From assembly GCA_001414485.1 (NCBI GenBank), contig LLEY01000052.1, forward strand, positions 248,001 to 312,000: DNA of 64,000 nt. Reading direction: 5' to 3'. Under the pieces are notes generated by a model. The model saw nothing but the letters and a program-made list of their open reading frames with translations. It was not told the DNA's origin and searched no databases. Origin of the DNA: Calycina herbarum (lineage: Eukaryota > Ascomycota > Leotiomycetes > Helotiales > Pezizellaceae). This document shows positions 35,290 through 48,271 of the stretch, in pieces. Positions within the stretch are counted from its first letter, which is position 1; each line of letters starts with the position of its first letter. The position numbers and the translations under genes are program-made.

Positions 35290-37135
35290 ATGCCATGCTT
35301 CAAGGGCATCGCGGTCAGCGTCCACGCCGAGGGCGCTCCGCTTCCAGAGCATCAAGTACAAAAACAATCCAGAGTCTCCCGTGTGACGACGTATATTCCA
35401 GTCCCGAAACCAAAGATCCCGCAAGATGCTACGAGCAATAAGCCGGAGCCTTCCAAATTCGCCATTTCAATCACCCTCCTCACCCCCGGTCTGCCTGTTC
35501 CATACTCCGTACCAAAGACAACACCGCAAAATCCATACCCTCAACCTCACACTGTCGCTGGTCTGCCTGGCACACCTGCACGAACTGGCGGATCGGTCCC
35601 TCCATACGTTCCTATAACCAAATCCGAAAATGAAACGATTGCTGCCTATATCTACTTTGATGGTCGAGCAAAGGAGGAGGTGGCTACACTACTGCGGCCG
35701 GGCGAAGAAACATGGGTAAATTCACGCTGGGTTCAAGTGCCTAGTTCCGAAGGAGGAGGTCTTGCCGAGAGAGAATTCTTGTTTCGAGAAGTTGGTTTGG
35801 AGCGATGGTTGAACGGGCTTGACTTGGATGGCCAGGATGCGGCGGCTAAGATTGAGAAGCGCAGACAAAAGTTCGAGAAGCGTCGCACCCGGAGGAAGGA
35901 AGAGAAGAGCAGCGACGACGATGGTATGATTTCTGCCAAAAAGCCTCCAGGTTCCGGATCGAACGTCTTGAGATATGGGGCAGACGAGGGGTCGCCGGTG
36001 GAAAAACTGTCTGATGATGACGATGCTTTTACCTCTGATTCCGACGACGACGACCTCCCAGAAGCCGCAGGACAGATCAAAGTCGCCATGTTTCGTGTGT
36101 TGGCTTCTGGTGAGATTAAGAGGGGAGAATACTCGCCACAATTCGATGCTCACGATGATGACGAGGAGGGATCGAAGAATAAGGAAGGCGGTGATGGGGC
36201 TGATATTGATCATACCACGAGTTTCGCCAAACCAAAAACCTTGGATCCAAAATCTATCAGCACCCAAACTGTCACCGGAATCGATGGCCCAGACAAGCCT
36301 TTTGCTGTTTTCACTTTCTTCTACAGGGGCGAACGTAAGTAATTTGGTCCTTATTTCATTAATAGTTGTCACTAACAAATTTTACAGGCCAATTGCAGAA
36401 GATGGGTATATTAGCATCAAAGCATCAGAAGGCTGGAACCAGTGCCACCAAGAGACGTTCAACCCAACTCGACTTTGGAAATCTTACCCCTCTTAAACCC
36501 GGTGGAACAGTTGGCTTCTCTGCATTTCGAGATACGGATGGATCCAATAGAAAGAGCAAAGCAAGAAAAAAGAGCAATGGGAGCTTGGGAGGTGGCGCTA
36601 TGGACGAAGACAGTGAGGATGATGACGATGACCCTGAAATATTAAAGATGGAGGATGTTGAAGATAAGGATGTAAAGACAAGGCTGAGCCCAGATGATGC
36701 CAAGTCTCAGGTCGAATTAGCTGATGGTGTAAGACAAATCAAGGTAAGTCTTGTTATACTTCATGTGAAAACAACATAGCTGACTCCTAGTAATAGCTAA
36801 AACGCCAACACTCCTTTGAGCCATTGAATCGACCATCACCTGGGTCTATCGGTAGTACTTCGGTTGGTGCTACCCCTCCTGCCGATTCAGACTCAAACGC
36901 AAACCCCACTCTCTCAAGCAGTATCTTTGGCGGAGCTTTACCTGATGACAGTAATATTGGAAGTCCCCTCAAGAGACACAGAGCGAGTCTGAATGGCCCA
37001 GAAAATGAATCAATGCAAAAGCGTTTGGGTATGGGATTTGCAAGTGGAATGGGAGATATCGTAGCTGCGGCTGAAGCTGCTCACAGTCCACTTCCAGAGC
37101 CTGCTATCAAGACTGAGGAGGAAGAGGAGCTATGA
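35290..37135 (+). CDS. DUF7918-type protein, probably nuclear
   Basis: Three exons (introns 36335-36387 and 36744-36796) give 579 residues. The N-terminal ~210 residues have the pattern of the fungal DUF7918 domain: an opening MPCFKGIAVSVHAEGAPLPE, a strand-rich core with IAAYIYFDGRAKEEVATLLRPG, and the later REFLFREVGLERW. Behind it come a basic helix (KIEKRRQKFEKRRTRRKEEK), strongly acidic Asp/Glu runs, a C-terminal block around SPLKRHRASL, and a final glutamate-rich end. Basic and acidic patches suggest a nuclear or chromatin-associated protein; no catalytic motif is seen. The family name rests on my memory of its N-terminal signature and should be regarded as probable. Confidence 0.8.
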
Positions 37136-37685
37136 GAGGTGCTGTGGAGTGAACAAAATTACGAATCTATGGCCAGTTCGGCTGGATTGCTTTTAAACCT
37201 AACGAAGGTTGGAAAGCAGTAATGAATGACATGGATTGGACTCAGTGGAGGGTTCGTGTTATGAGAACATTTGGAGCAACGGAACCAGAGTGATATGCTT
37301 CTTGTTGCATGAAGACTTTGTATGCATTCCACAAATACCCCATACAACTCTTAGTCTAGTTGAGGTTAGCGCACACTTTGTGCTTATGTTTCAGCGAAGG
37401 CTAAGCTAATAAACGTATTAAAAATAATGCTGCCGAGTACTTTTTCAACAAATTGTGGTGTGATATTACGTACCAGGAAACCCCATTGAGTATCGGCGAG
37501 TGATTGAGAGATACTTTTCGGCGAGATACTTTTGTTGATAAGCGGGGCACACCTGCAGCCCAGATACGATACGTAACCCCAATAAGGCAACAACAACTAA
37601 GTGCTCACAGCCAATACAGCGTCCATCCATGGCATTTAAAGTCTCCCAAAAAGCCTCTTCATAACTATCTCTCCTATTTCGCGAT
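37136..37685. other. intergenic region
   Basis: 3' flank of the DUF7918-type gene and promoter of the beta-lactamase-like gene. No further gene recognised. Confidence 0.5.
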
Positions 37686-40022
37686 ATGCTCGAGTTTTCG
37701 CATCTTGTGTCTATAACCTCAATAGCTATGGTTCTCCCACTCACTGCGGCACAGCAGACCCCACTGAAGGAGGATAATGCGAATCCGTTTAATACCGATT
37801 TCAAAAAATTGGCAGAGGAGAATTTGAAGAGATGGAATGTTCCCGGGGTTGCGATTGGTGTTGTTGATGGGGAGAATACGTGGGCTGAGGTATGTAGTCC
37901 TGTCCCATTGCTCTTTCTCTCCATCCTTCCTTCCTTCCTTCCTTCCCCCGTCTCAAAGCAATTGATTTTCAAGAATCGTTTTCTTCGGGGAAATTATACG
38001 ATAAGTAAAAAGTGAAAGAAATAAAACTCAACTAACACTCAACCCAGGGTTACGGCTTCGCGACCCTCCCCTCCACACCCGTAACGCCAGAAACCCTCTT
38101 CCACGGCGCATCCACCAGTAAAGCCTTCACAGCCGCCGCCCTTGCAATTCTCATCTCCTCCAAGGAACACAAGGTTCTCGAGAAAGGCTGGAAAACTCCA
38201 ATTTCTGAGCTCATACGAGATGACTTTGTTCTTCAAGATCCGTACCGTACGGAACATGCTACTATCGAGGATCTCCTTTCTCTTCGCGCTGGGGTGCCGC
38301 GCCACGATTTGTCCTATGGGGGGAAGGATGAGGAGGGGAGGACGTACGGGTTGAGGGATGTGGTTAGGGGGCTGAGAAATTTGGGGTTGGCGGGGGGGTT
38401 TCGGGAGAAGTGGAATTATTGTAATAGTAAGTTTTTAGGAGAGGGGGTTTGCTTTTTGGGGGTGGGATGACTGATGAGTGTTTAGTGATGTACGCTACGG
38501 CTAGTTATGTGGTAGAGACTTTGACGGGGCAGTGGTTGGGTGATTATTTGAGGGAGAAGATTTGGGAGCCGCTTGGGATGAAGTCTACGGTATGTTTGAT
38601 TTTTGGGTTTCTTTTTCGAGAATGCTTTGCTTTTCGTATGCGAAGCAAGTGCTTCGTTCTGATGCTCGGACACTCTCCTGGTTTCTTGTTTGAGAGGAAA
38701 TTCGTTCTCTATTTGTTTGGGGGTTCTTGAACTCTGCCACGTCTTCCTCTCTTTTTCTTCTCTTCTATGGAGTTCACATTTCTTATTTTCATATCTCAAC
38801 TTACCCAACGCAATTAACATCCATATCCTCCATATCCAATACTAACGACATTCTAGTACTTTTCGGCCGAATTGGCTCGAGCAGGCCCTGAACACTTCGC
38901 ACAAGGCTATGTCTACTTCCAAGATAAATTCCAAGAGGTCCCTGATCAGGCATTTGAAGCTGTCTCTGGAGCCGGAGCTATAATTTCCAATGTCCTCGAC
39001 TATGCCAAATGGTTGAAAGCGTTAATAACTCACACGGGTCCGCTATCAAAAGAAGATATCACAGCTTTACTTACACCACGTTCTTTCCCGCCACACTTTT
39101 ACAACCCAAATCCGTTTACGGGTACGCATACTTACGCATTGGGCTGGTTTGCCGGTATCTATCATGGATATCGATATTATGAACATGCTGGGGGAATGGA
39201 AGCTTTTGGGGCTGAAGTTAGTAAGTATTTGCCTATCACCTTTGGGGGAGACTTGAGCTTAAGATGTTTGATGAGAGGAAACTAATTTCTGGTCCCCGCA
39301 GTCTTCTTCCCAGAACTCAACTACGGCGTTGTTGCTTTTGGAAATACAGGCACAACATCGAACGCAGTGGAATTGGCACTCCGGTGGCAGCTCATTGATG
39401 ATAAGTTGAATACCCCAGCCGATAGACGGTTTGATTGGAATGAACTGTAAGCCACTTCCTCTTCACATCCCTGCCCCGAAAAGCTCCAAATGGGCAACCG
39501 ATACTCTTCCTTCTCCCACAATCCGAGAGAAACCCCCCTTTCCTTCAACGCAAAGTCGCTCCTCGAAACCATCAACCACTAACCAACCCACACAGCAACG
39601 ACCAACGCCTAAAAGACGCCCGAAAAGCCTACAAAAACAGCACCAAAGCCACCTACCCCAACATCCCCTCGCCACCTCTCCCTCTATCTCTTCCTTTAGA
39701 GAAATACACAGGAACCTACCATCACCCCGCCTACCACAACATAACTCTCGAGCTCTGTCCTCCCACCTACTCACCCTTTGTCGCTCAACATCTATGTGCC
39801 AAACGCGCGAATGTGACTTGGAAGATGAAGCTGTATCTGAAACACGTTAGTGGGGAGTTCTTCATGGTGGATTTTGAGCCGATTGAGGCGCCGAGTGTGG
39901 TTGCTCCGTTGTATGCGCCGGCGGAGTTTAAGGTCAATTCTAAGGGTGAAGTGGGGAGTTTTGGAGTAAGGTTCGAGCCAGAGTTGGGGGAGGAGAAGAT
40001 TTGGTTTGAGAGGGTTGAGTGA
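37686..40022 (+). CDS. secreted serine beta-lactamase-like protein (class C / esterase fold)
   Basis: Six exons (introns 37890-38047, 38427-38485, 38590-38856, 39221-39301, 39447-39595) encode 540 residues. Residues 1-22 form a signal peptide (VLPLTAAQ end). The three active-site motifs of the serine penicillin-recognising fold are present: SxxK as STSK at 90-93 in GASTSKAF, YxN as YCN at 192-194, and HxG as HAG at 339-341 in EHAGGMEAF. A C-terminal beta-rich domain (about 430-540; KYTGTYHHPAYHNITLEL) resembles the lipocalin-like tail common in fungal members. Known relatives hydrolyse esters, amides or lactams outside the cell; the substrate here is unknown. No biosynthetic genes flank it. 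Intron 1 contains a (TTCC)n tract near 37926-37945. Confidence 0.9.
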
Positions 40023-41182
40023 ATTGAGTGAGTTGGGGAGAGAAATGATAGGAAAGGAAGAGGTAGATTTGAGAGAGGAAAGAGGAGTGGAGAAGGAGAA
40101 AAGTAGATATTGGGCTTCGAGTTTAGTCCGTTTGGTCGTTATATGAGTGCATTGAGGGGGCTCGATACATCTAATTCTCCTTCTCATTACCCCTAGGTTT
40201 TCTTGCTGTCAGTAGATATACGCCGTTGTTCACGTATACGCTGAACAATCTCTATCTAATTACATTCTTCGAAACCATCAGAGAGAATTGATTTAATTGT
40301 CCGAGATGGTTTCGGGTAATGAAAACAAATGAATCGTCATTGTTTCAACTCTCTTCAGACAATGAATTCAATTCTCCTAAATGGTTCGAATAATGCTATT
40401 CAACCGATGTTGCTCAGATGAAAGATTACATGAACGATAGCACTTCCCCGAAATTTCTTCCGTTCGAAGTTTAAGCGAGTTCACGATATGAAATCGCGCG
40501 TTTTGTGTCCCTCTGCCTCAATTTCTGAGGCTGAAGTGCTTGAAATGGAATGATAAAAGCACAATAGTACTTAAATTTGGTTGAGATGCTATTTTGGTAG
40601 ATTTTCAAGATGATTGAAGTTTCCACGTCAGTCAGAATCCCGAGCTTTACTCTGCGTAAACTCCCTTCCATCTATTGCCTCAAATTATTGAAGTGTTATG
40701 CTTTTGAATCTACGAAATGCACTTGGATCCTTAGTTCTTACGAACATAGGCTACGGAGGATCTTTGATGTGTATACAGAGGGCTTTGGTATGTAGCACTT
40801 GAAAGTATCTGCCGGTTCTTGGAGTTTGCACTAGGTGGTGGTAGGAACTAGACTAAAGAGCCCAAAATCTTCCATGTGCCCGAATTGGTGTTTCAGTAAT
40901 TGTGATTTCGTCTCTAGTTTGCGGAGTTTAAAGGATGACCTTAGATACCTCAAGCTACCCAACTACCTTCTCAAGCACCACTTCAATCTACCCCAGCCCG
41001 CGGATCTCCAGAATCTTACCCACTCTCTACTCAGCGTTCCCAGTCCAACTTGGAAAGGTAGTACGTTGTCCCGGAAAGCGCTCGCCTATCATAAACGCCC
41101 CTCCCCATGAAGACGAAATACCCAATTTCTTGAAAAACTGTGAAAGAACCCTACTATGACATATATCACAGCGAATAGCAAA
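40023..41182. other. intergenic region
   Basis: Purine-rich 3' flank of the beta-lactamase-like gene, then increasingly AT-rich sequence. No supported gene. Confidence 0.5.
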
Positions 41183-41655
41183 ATGGGAGTCATCAATATT
41201 CAGTTTCCAACTGCACAACACTCACACCTTCCACCATAACATGTAACACGGGGAAGCTGCACCCTTTACTCACAGTACACCTGTAACCCCAGCGAGAATC
41301 ATTGTACTAATAGCTAATTGTTATTGGGGTAACATGTAAGCAGATAAGCATGCGGGATATCTTTCAAATTGACACTTGGGTCTCTCCAGTTTTTATTTTT
41401 AGTGCTGTGTTTTGCTGTCGGAAGAGAAGGGATGGGTGTACAGGGTGGAAGAAGACTAAGGATTAGTATTCTGGAAAGAGAGACGAGAAGAAAGAGTGCT
41501 GGTTTCATCGAAATGATGAGGAAGAAGCTGTCAACCATGTTGAGCCCCTCCCTATTAATGAGGTGTTCGTCGCATTGGCAGTGAAGGGTGTATGGGAAGG
41601 AGTATCAGGTTACCATAGCTCCTGCGTAATGAACCACATAGTTCCTCATAACTGA
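41183..41655 (+). pseudogene. second decayed relative of the small membrane-protein gene
   Basis: Begins with the same start context (CAAAATGGGAGTC) as the sequences at 29579 and 30197 but meets a stop after 18 codons (TAA near 41237). About 300 bp on, the frame CWFHRNDEEEAVNHVEPLP matches WFCRSRVEEEEKAVKAVEPLP of the copy at 30 kb and the basic tail of the intact gene. Similarity to the 30 kb copy is strongest between about 41450 and 41590. The membrane span is not recognisable. Confidence 0.45.
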
Positions 41656-42427
41656 CGAGATCTCATCAATATCTTGTGTTAGTCTAACCTACACCTACCC
41701 CCCAAAACCTGAAAATTCTTCATATTTGACAAACACCCGTTCTGGTTCTGGAGCACTGATAAGTTTCAAATATCCGTAGTATTCTGAAATATAGAGAAAT
41801 ATCAAGGAAGGACTTGAAGGCTGCCTTATTTTGTGCTCGAACATCTGAACGATAGACTCATGGTTCTTGTCCTGCTGTCATTTTATTTTTTACTGTCAAA
41901 ATGTTCTCTATTGTCGAATAAAACCCATTCTACATTGGGCAAAATGAGGGATGGCTACCCCACAAGAGATATTCTTTATTTGCTCCAAGTAACCCGTCGT
42001 GGCTAAAACACGTCGTCTGGATTACAAATAGAGACCAAAGTTGGATCGTAGGGACTCGAGAGCAAAGTTGATTGACGATGCCCATTGGAGGGTCTAGAAT
42101 ACCGTCGAGACAGGCTTTGATGGCATTCAGAGGGGTCATGTGGTCGCTGCCGACTGTTTCGTTTTGGTAGTGATAAACAACTGTGTCATCTTGGTTTAGA
42201 TGGACGACGGTACTGACGGTTCGACAGGGCCATGGACAACCGACCTGACTCTGCTCGCCTGCGACTCAAATGAAACCATGTGTGAGGAGAGGGTTAATTT
42301 ATAGTTGATGAAGAGTAGAGCTGAGGTTGTAGTATATTTCATTCACTACTTGTAGAGGTTTTTTATTAATTCATTAGTGATTTCAAAGAAACAAAAGAAC
42401 TACCACTTAATTATTTTATCAAGAATC
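41656..42427. other. gene-poor region, with an isolated open stretch on the minus strand
   Basis: The minus strand stays open from about 42285 to 41930. Its last 69 codons follow an ATG at 42139 and read, for example, MGIVNQLCSRVPTIQLWSLF. Codon use here is less AT-rich than in the flanking DNA, so it may be a fragment of a former gene. I do not recognise it. The first 18-bp motif locus of the family described below is at 41875-41920. Confidence 0.35.
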
Positions 42428-42700
42428 TTTAGAATTATCAAGTGAATTGGATGAAGTTCGGATATGTTTAATTTGGTATAGCACTCGATATATACGTAAG
42501 TTTTGTAAACTATGTTTAATGAATATAATTACCTGAGGAGTTTAAAATAATTAAGCAAATCAGATAAAGTTTAGAGATAATTAACTTTATATACTACTAA
42601 ATAAATAGTATTTAACAAAATAAATTGCTCGAAAGGCTTTAGAATAATTAAGTTAATTAAACAGCGTTTGGAGATAAACCTAAGCTCTTTATTGTACCAA
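42428..42700. repeat. degenerate tandem repeat of about 100-113 bp
   Basis: Three consecutive units begin with TTTAGAATTATCAAG (42428), TTTAAAATAATTAAG (42541) and TTTAGAATAATTAAG (42638). Each is followed at a similar distance by a GTTyrGAGATAa-like phrase and a TATA-rich part. The units differ mainly by transitions, as expected of RIP-mutated tandem copies. Confidence 0.6.
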
Positions 42701-45700
42701 AATCCAATGAGTGAAAAGTATTTAGTAGATCTTATGAATTGAATATAAAGTCACAAGTATTTTATATGAATTCACTGTGGCTTCTTCTATTCTATCGCTT
42801 AGAGCTAGCACCAGCGATCCTTCTTTACAAAGGTCGTAATAATATAAAAGCTAAGATAGTACGATCATAAGGTATTCTAAGGGTTTTAACTATGGCTCGC
42901 TCTCGCAGTTCGTTACCGACGATGATTGTGAATCTAACTACACTCTTAGGGATGCGGGTATTAGTGACTACGACGCCATGTTGTGGTGTTACCTAGATGT
43001 TGAGAACTCTATGAGGATAAGTTTTTTCATCTGAATAAACACTGTGTGTCAGTTGGCTTTTTTGTCGAGAACTAAGTTACTAGCGAAGAAGGGACAGAGT
43101 TCAGGTAAGGTGATCATTAGAGAGATAGGTGAAGTCTACGGAGTGATGGCAATGAATAGCTTATTTGAATAAGATTACTTAGGACTCAGGCGTTTGTCAA
43201 TTTGTTTCTGTGAAATCTTTCTTTCCTAAACACCTTCGAAATTCATTTTGTGACTATTAGAAGTTTAGCAGTTTCAGTTTCCTCCTCTATAAATACTTTG
43301 TTTAGAAATAATACTCAAGAGTTTGAGGTTTTCATAGTTCCGTGGAATCTTCTTTCCTCTGTATATCAATTCCTTCGCCCTATGCTTTTAAGAACTGGAC
43401 TTTTGATAGCACTGATTCGTAAGCAACATTAGTGAGATCACTTGGCTTACTTTACCTAGAAGTACAACTCACCAGAACAGCAAGATTCACTTAGTTTCAT
43501 TTACGCAAGATCTTTATATATCAAGTGGATAAGTGATGAGAAAGAGCAAGTACGTAAGCAGTCTGCAAAGATTTCCCCCAATAGAGGCAACCTTATCGCT
43601 CTACGGACTTTCTGGTTCTATACAAGAATTGAATCCCGGGCGTGATAATGTGTCCTTCTGAGCTTCTTCTTAACTCCTTGGCGTCCTTTGTGTTTCAAAC
43701 CTGAATACTCAGCTTTCGTGATGGAATTTGCTGTCGTTTTAAAGTCTTCTGTCGTTTCAGACCTTACCATTGAAATAAAATTCCCCGTTTTAGATACAGA
43801 ACGAAGAAAAGACATCCTGTTACCATGGAGACATTTTGAAACATATAATATCAAGTTCTGCCAAATGACCCTTCAGGAGAGGTTTCGAGACTACACATTT
43901 TCTGAATTCAGATCCCCTTCACGAGCCATGTCGAAGATTGCAGAAGTCAGTAACAGCCAGTTTACCTCGGGCATGGGATTTAATGTAAAATTTTTGAGGT
44001 TGGTGAACAAGAAGGATAGGAAACTTCAACATAAATGACCTAGGTTACGATGTAACTCGCTTTGCTGCTTGTCTAATATGGGGCATAATGGACGAGAGTC
44101 AATCATGGGAAAGGGGCCAGTTAGACGAAGGGATGTCCCTCACATGAGGCTTGTCCGGGAGAGTCGGGTTGGAAGAATGGCCAAATACGGGGCTGGAGAA
44201 TCTATCGTCGGAACTTTGAGCATTCGATTGAAGGCTGCTGTTCTTTTGGGATTTATCGTCGTTTTTAAATCTGCTGTCTGAACAAAGAGGCTCTAGCAGA
44301 TATATATAGAGAGGTGTACTGGTTCAGAACGCCTTCAATTGGAATTGAGTTGTGGTACCATCTATACCGAATAGACTTAACGGACAATGCGCAAAGAACC
44401 GTGATGAAATGGTGTAATGGAATTTCGATTTCGAGTGGACTGGCGGCGAAAGTTGACAAGAGCTGGTTGCAGGTTGAGGTTGGATTACCCCAGTGATATT
44501 GTTTAGTGAAAACTCAAGTACAAATAATGTTTGAGAAAGTCTCTTACTCGTCGGCTTATGCGTAGTTCACCGTATTATTATATATTAAGGGCAAGCCGAG
44601 TAAATATGTTTCTTTACTCCTAATAGCGATATCACTTCTTTTGAAAACAAGCTATAGTCAGTGAATTACTTATCTTTGGCTTCGATTGTCTGAATTTCTA
44701 TTATCACTAGTAATATATACCTCTGTAACACATTTTGCAGAAGCTGTTTACAAGAGTCGGTTTCGAGTTCAGAGACGAAGGGCGAGTAAGCCTTCAACCC
44801 CACTTACTAATAAGAGTAACCTTTTCGCCGCCAAAAGCGGGTTTCCTAAGATGGTACCTTTTAACCTTCTCAAATCTATCTTACTTCACGTATGAAGTTA
44901 TGAGAAATCAGGATTCTGAGTCTTTGGTGATAATTTCGCTGTCGTTATAGACCTTGCTGTCGAAATAAAAATATACGTCTAAGTACGAGAATAGAAAACC
45001 AAAGCTAACTCTAGTAACTCGCAGTTACTTGCTTACCTGAATTCCAGGGAAATAATCTAATTATCGTCGCTATTGGAACTGCACATGCTTACTCTCAGGT
45101 GAAGTGCTTAAGCTGGTTGTATACTATGTAGAGAACTCATAGGCGGAGAAGTCAAGTATATATATTATTCCGCCTGTGAATCATGAAATCATTTAGAAGT
45201 AGAGTGTAGTAGTTGAATCACATCTATTTCTTAAGGTATTTGAAGCTCTAGAAGAGATTACAAATTTAACACACAGAACTCAGGCTGAAGAGAAAATAGT
45301 ATATTCACTCTCCATTAGTTTCCAGACTTTAAAACCTCCTTTCGCATGCGCCTTATCTGGAGGAGCGGTATGAGCATACGAAAAAAGAAGAACTAGAGGC
45401 GGGCTGGAGACTGTAGATGTGTTAGAGGACGAGAATGGCAAGTTGACGACTTGGAGATTAGAGGGAAGCAAAATATTACTACACCTTGGAGAACGAAGGA
45501 CGTTATACTTCTGAATTGTGAGTAGATTGTGAATCTACTCTGATTCTGCTGTCGTTTTTGAAGCTTACTATCGTTCTGAAATTTGCGGTCGAAAAGAAAA
45601 TATACTCTCATGCAAAAAGGGAAGATGAGCTGAGTGAGATGAACAACCGTTTAGAAATACGCGTTGCCCTTTCTTGAAAGGTAGTAAAGTTGGCCAGCCC

Positions 45701-48271
45701 TGTCATAGTAGATCTCTACTATCGCCCATCCAATCGACTGTTGGCTTCCGCTAGCTAGTTAATTGATTTGAGCTTCAAACATCGAGATGAGGTTTATATG
45801 GAAGGTATCTTGAAGACTCTTGTTTAATGTGATTTTTTGGCAAGTTGAGTGAATACAAGCATAAAACTACCTAGGAGGTGGTGCTATTAATCAGACTGAG
45901 GTATATCTAGGTGGATTGAATGAATTACCTGGAAAGACTAAACAAATAAGTCATCTAGACAATCTATACGAGTCTACTTGAGGCAGAGATTTTCGTGGTG
46001 ATTTGACGAAAATTCAGAGTGATGATACTAGTATATTAACACCTTTCCAAGAGTGATCGCTCTAAGTACTTCGAAGAACAAGTCTGACAAATAGAATGAA
46101 GAGCTGAGACTAGCTTCTAACCGAAGTCGCGATGTTTATCATTACCAATAGTATTTTATAAAGTTAGTTATAATTCACACAGTAACTCTTGCTTATTTCA
46201 ATATAACTGAAGAAAATCTGAATTATTAGCCTTTGATGGGAAAGTTGTTGTCGTTTCAAGGTTTGCTGTCGAGAGGAAAATATACGTTTTGGTTGATGCG
46301 GAAGAAGATGAGAATACATCAAAGCTAGGAACAGACGAGTAGTCGGAGTAACTAGCTGTGGCAAAGCTTCTTTCTCTTCATATGCGTTTCTTTATTAACT
46401 TCCACCAGTTTGACTAGGCGTCATTGTGCGGGTACTATGAAAACACTTTTCCTACCGAGACGAGTATTTATATATATCTTAAGCTTATGAATTATCCTTT
46501 ATGAAAGGATTTGCAAGCGAAAATTAGCAGGTGAATTTCTTCTTTTCTTCTTTAGAAGTTAAGAATAAGTACTTGAAATAAGTAAAATATAGCACGCTAT
46601 TTCCCCATACCAATTCTGACTCTTCAGTACTCTAAACTTCCGCTTTTCAGACCTTGCGTAAAATTCAGTATTGAAATAAGTCTGATTGGTTGACAGAGAA
46701 ATTAATAAGCTAGAGAGTAAGAGTAGATGAAAGATATATCTCTAGAGAGCGTTGAGTTCTCTATTTAACTCCTTATAACCCAAGACACGCTATCTACACT
46801 ATAACTACGGTATACTAGCCTTGGTCAATACTCTCCGCCCTCCGTCTCAATAACAGCAAGGACTTTGCCTTTAGTAGTGACCTTAATAATGACACGCAGA
46901 ATCATAGCAAGGACGTTTACACCCTCAACGTGAATCATGAACTCCACATCTGTCACTATTTACTACTGTTGGTATGACTTGGTGGTCATTAGCGTGATGC
47001 AAAAAGAGTCTATTATCGTTCGTGCATATCGAGTAAAGTTAGCTACTCTAACTACTTCAATAGACCTTAAGCGAGAAGGTCACGTGAAGTGCTATTCACT
47101 CTTAAATATACCGACAACTACCGTTTAAATTTTTCCTGTCGATTTAAACCTTACTGTCAAAATAATACATACTTTCAGACTAAAATTATGTAAGAGGAGA
47201 ATGAGATGGATAGTAATCTTACTTAGGACTGCGAGTTGTTGTGTGTTGAATGAAAACAGAGTTGGCTAACCCCAGTAACTCCAAAACATGGCAGACTTCA
47301 GCATTTCTTCCCCAACCTTCGTAGCTGTGAAATGGCTTCTAGTCTACTTTTTGGCATATAACTTAACATATCTCCAGTCTCTTTGGTCTGTAGGAAGTGA
47401 ATGCCTTCTAGTTCTTCAAGATATAATCTTTGGAACTTGTATCTATAAGCTTGGAATTCAAAGCTATATGACCGGGAAGAGTCGCAAAGCAGACTAAGAA
47501 GCTCACTTGTCCTCCCGGAGAAGGATATAAAATAGTGAAGAGGCGGAGTTCACTTGAGCATTACGTATAGTTTTAGAAACCCCACAAAGTTGAGAGAGTC
47601 TAGGGTTTCGTACTGAGAGATTCCTAAGAGGGTAATACCCAGGAGAAAGAACAGTCAAGACTAAGAACATAGCTCAAAGCAGAAATTAGTGGGCTGGGGA
47701 TTTGGAACTTGGGTGTCTGAATTTAAACCATTTGTCGTCTCGAAACCGGCCGTCGAAATGGAAATACATGTTCAAACTAGAATGAAGAAGAGGAGATGTA
47801 TTGCGGTATTAATCTATAGGTTGATTGATCTAAAATACTGCCTCGTAAAACAGCATCTGTCTGCGGCCTTTTCGAGCCTATCTATGAGTACGGCGAGGAA
47901 AGTAAGCAAGGGTGGTAGACTGGTGCTTTCTAGCATCAGTGTGTATTTTGTCGAGGTATTGATGTTTCTTGTGTGCTCTATTTTTCGTGTTGAGAAATAC
48001 GGCATCGTAAAAACCTCTGTCAAATAACATTATACGGAAAAATGTAGGAAAAACAAATTAATGGTTTGAAAATTCAGATACTAGGAGTTATAAATCTTCA
48101 TATAACAAATTAAAATGTCCCAGACCGTCTCGTATCATTTTGTAGCTCGAATGTATTACTAGTGTACTAGTGATGAGTACCATTGGCTTATTCACTAAGA
48201 TTTCAAAATAATAGCTGGAATGACGTGATGTACTTTCAACGATAAGTAGGAAAATTTAATGACTGTAAAAC
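42701..48271. other. AT-rich, RIP-like gene desert
   Basis: Over 5 kb of AT-rich DNA in which the open frames are short, overlap each other and lack domains. TpA is abundant and CpA/TpG appear depleted by eye, as expected for RIP. It contains the 18-bp motif loci and a degraded LTR copy. The longest frame (43688-44038) covers one of the repeat loci and is not credible as a gene. Confidence 0.7.
46955..47115 (+). repeat. degraded LTR copy related to 14512-14880
   Basis: Read on +, the phrases GACTTGGTGGTC, GATGCAAAAAGAGT, then AAGCGAGAAGG, GAAGTGCTA and ATATACCGAC occur in the same order and similar spacing as on the minus strand of the segment at 14512-14880. Many transitions separate the copies, and I cannot find its borders. 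Confidence 0.6.

Larger units (their letters stand above)
41875..47770. repeat. eight loci of an 18-bp iterated CTGTCG motif
   Basis: Two or three 18-bp units of roughly CTGTCGTTTnnRACCTTn occur at 41875, 43731, 44256, 44939, 45549, 46248, 47136 and 47732. In each locus the next unit begins exactly 18 nt later (19 nt at 45549). Most loci are then followed by AAATAAAATATACG-like sequence and an A/G-rich stretch such as GAAGAAGAGGAGATG. After the first, loci are 0.5-0.9 kb apart. They are probably conserved points in a larger degenerate repeat that has been heavily mutated. Confidence 0.7.

Noticed and set aside
37926..37945. TTCC repeat as a possible functional element
   Set aside because: A simple repeat in an intron of the beta-lactamase-like gene; no further signal.
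43688..44038. 117-codon + frame in the AT-rich desert
   Set aside because: It runs across one of the 18-bp motif loci and has no domain or coding-like composition.
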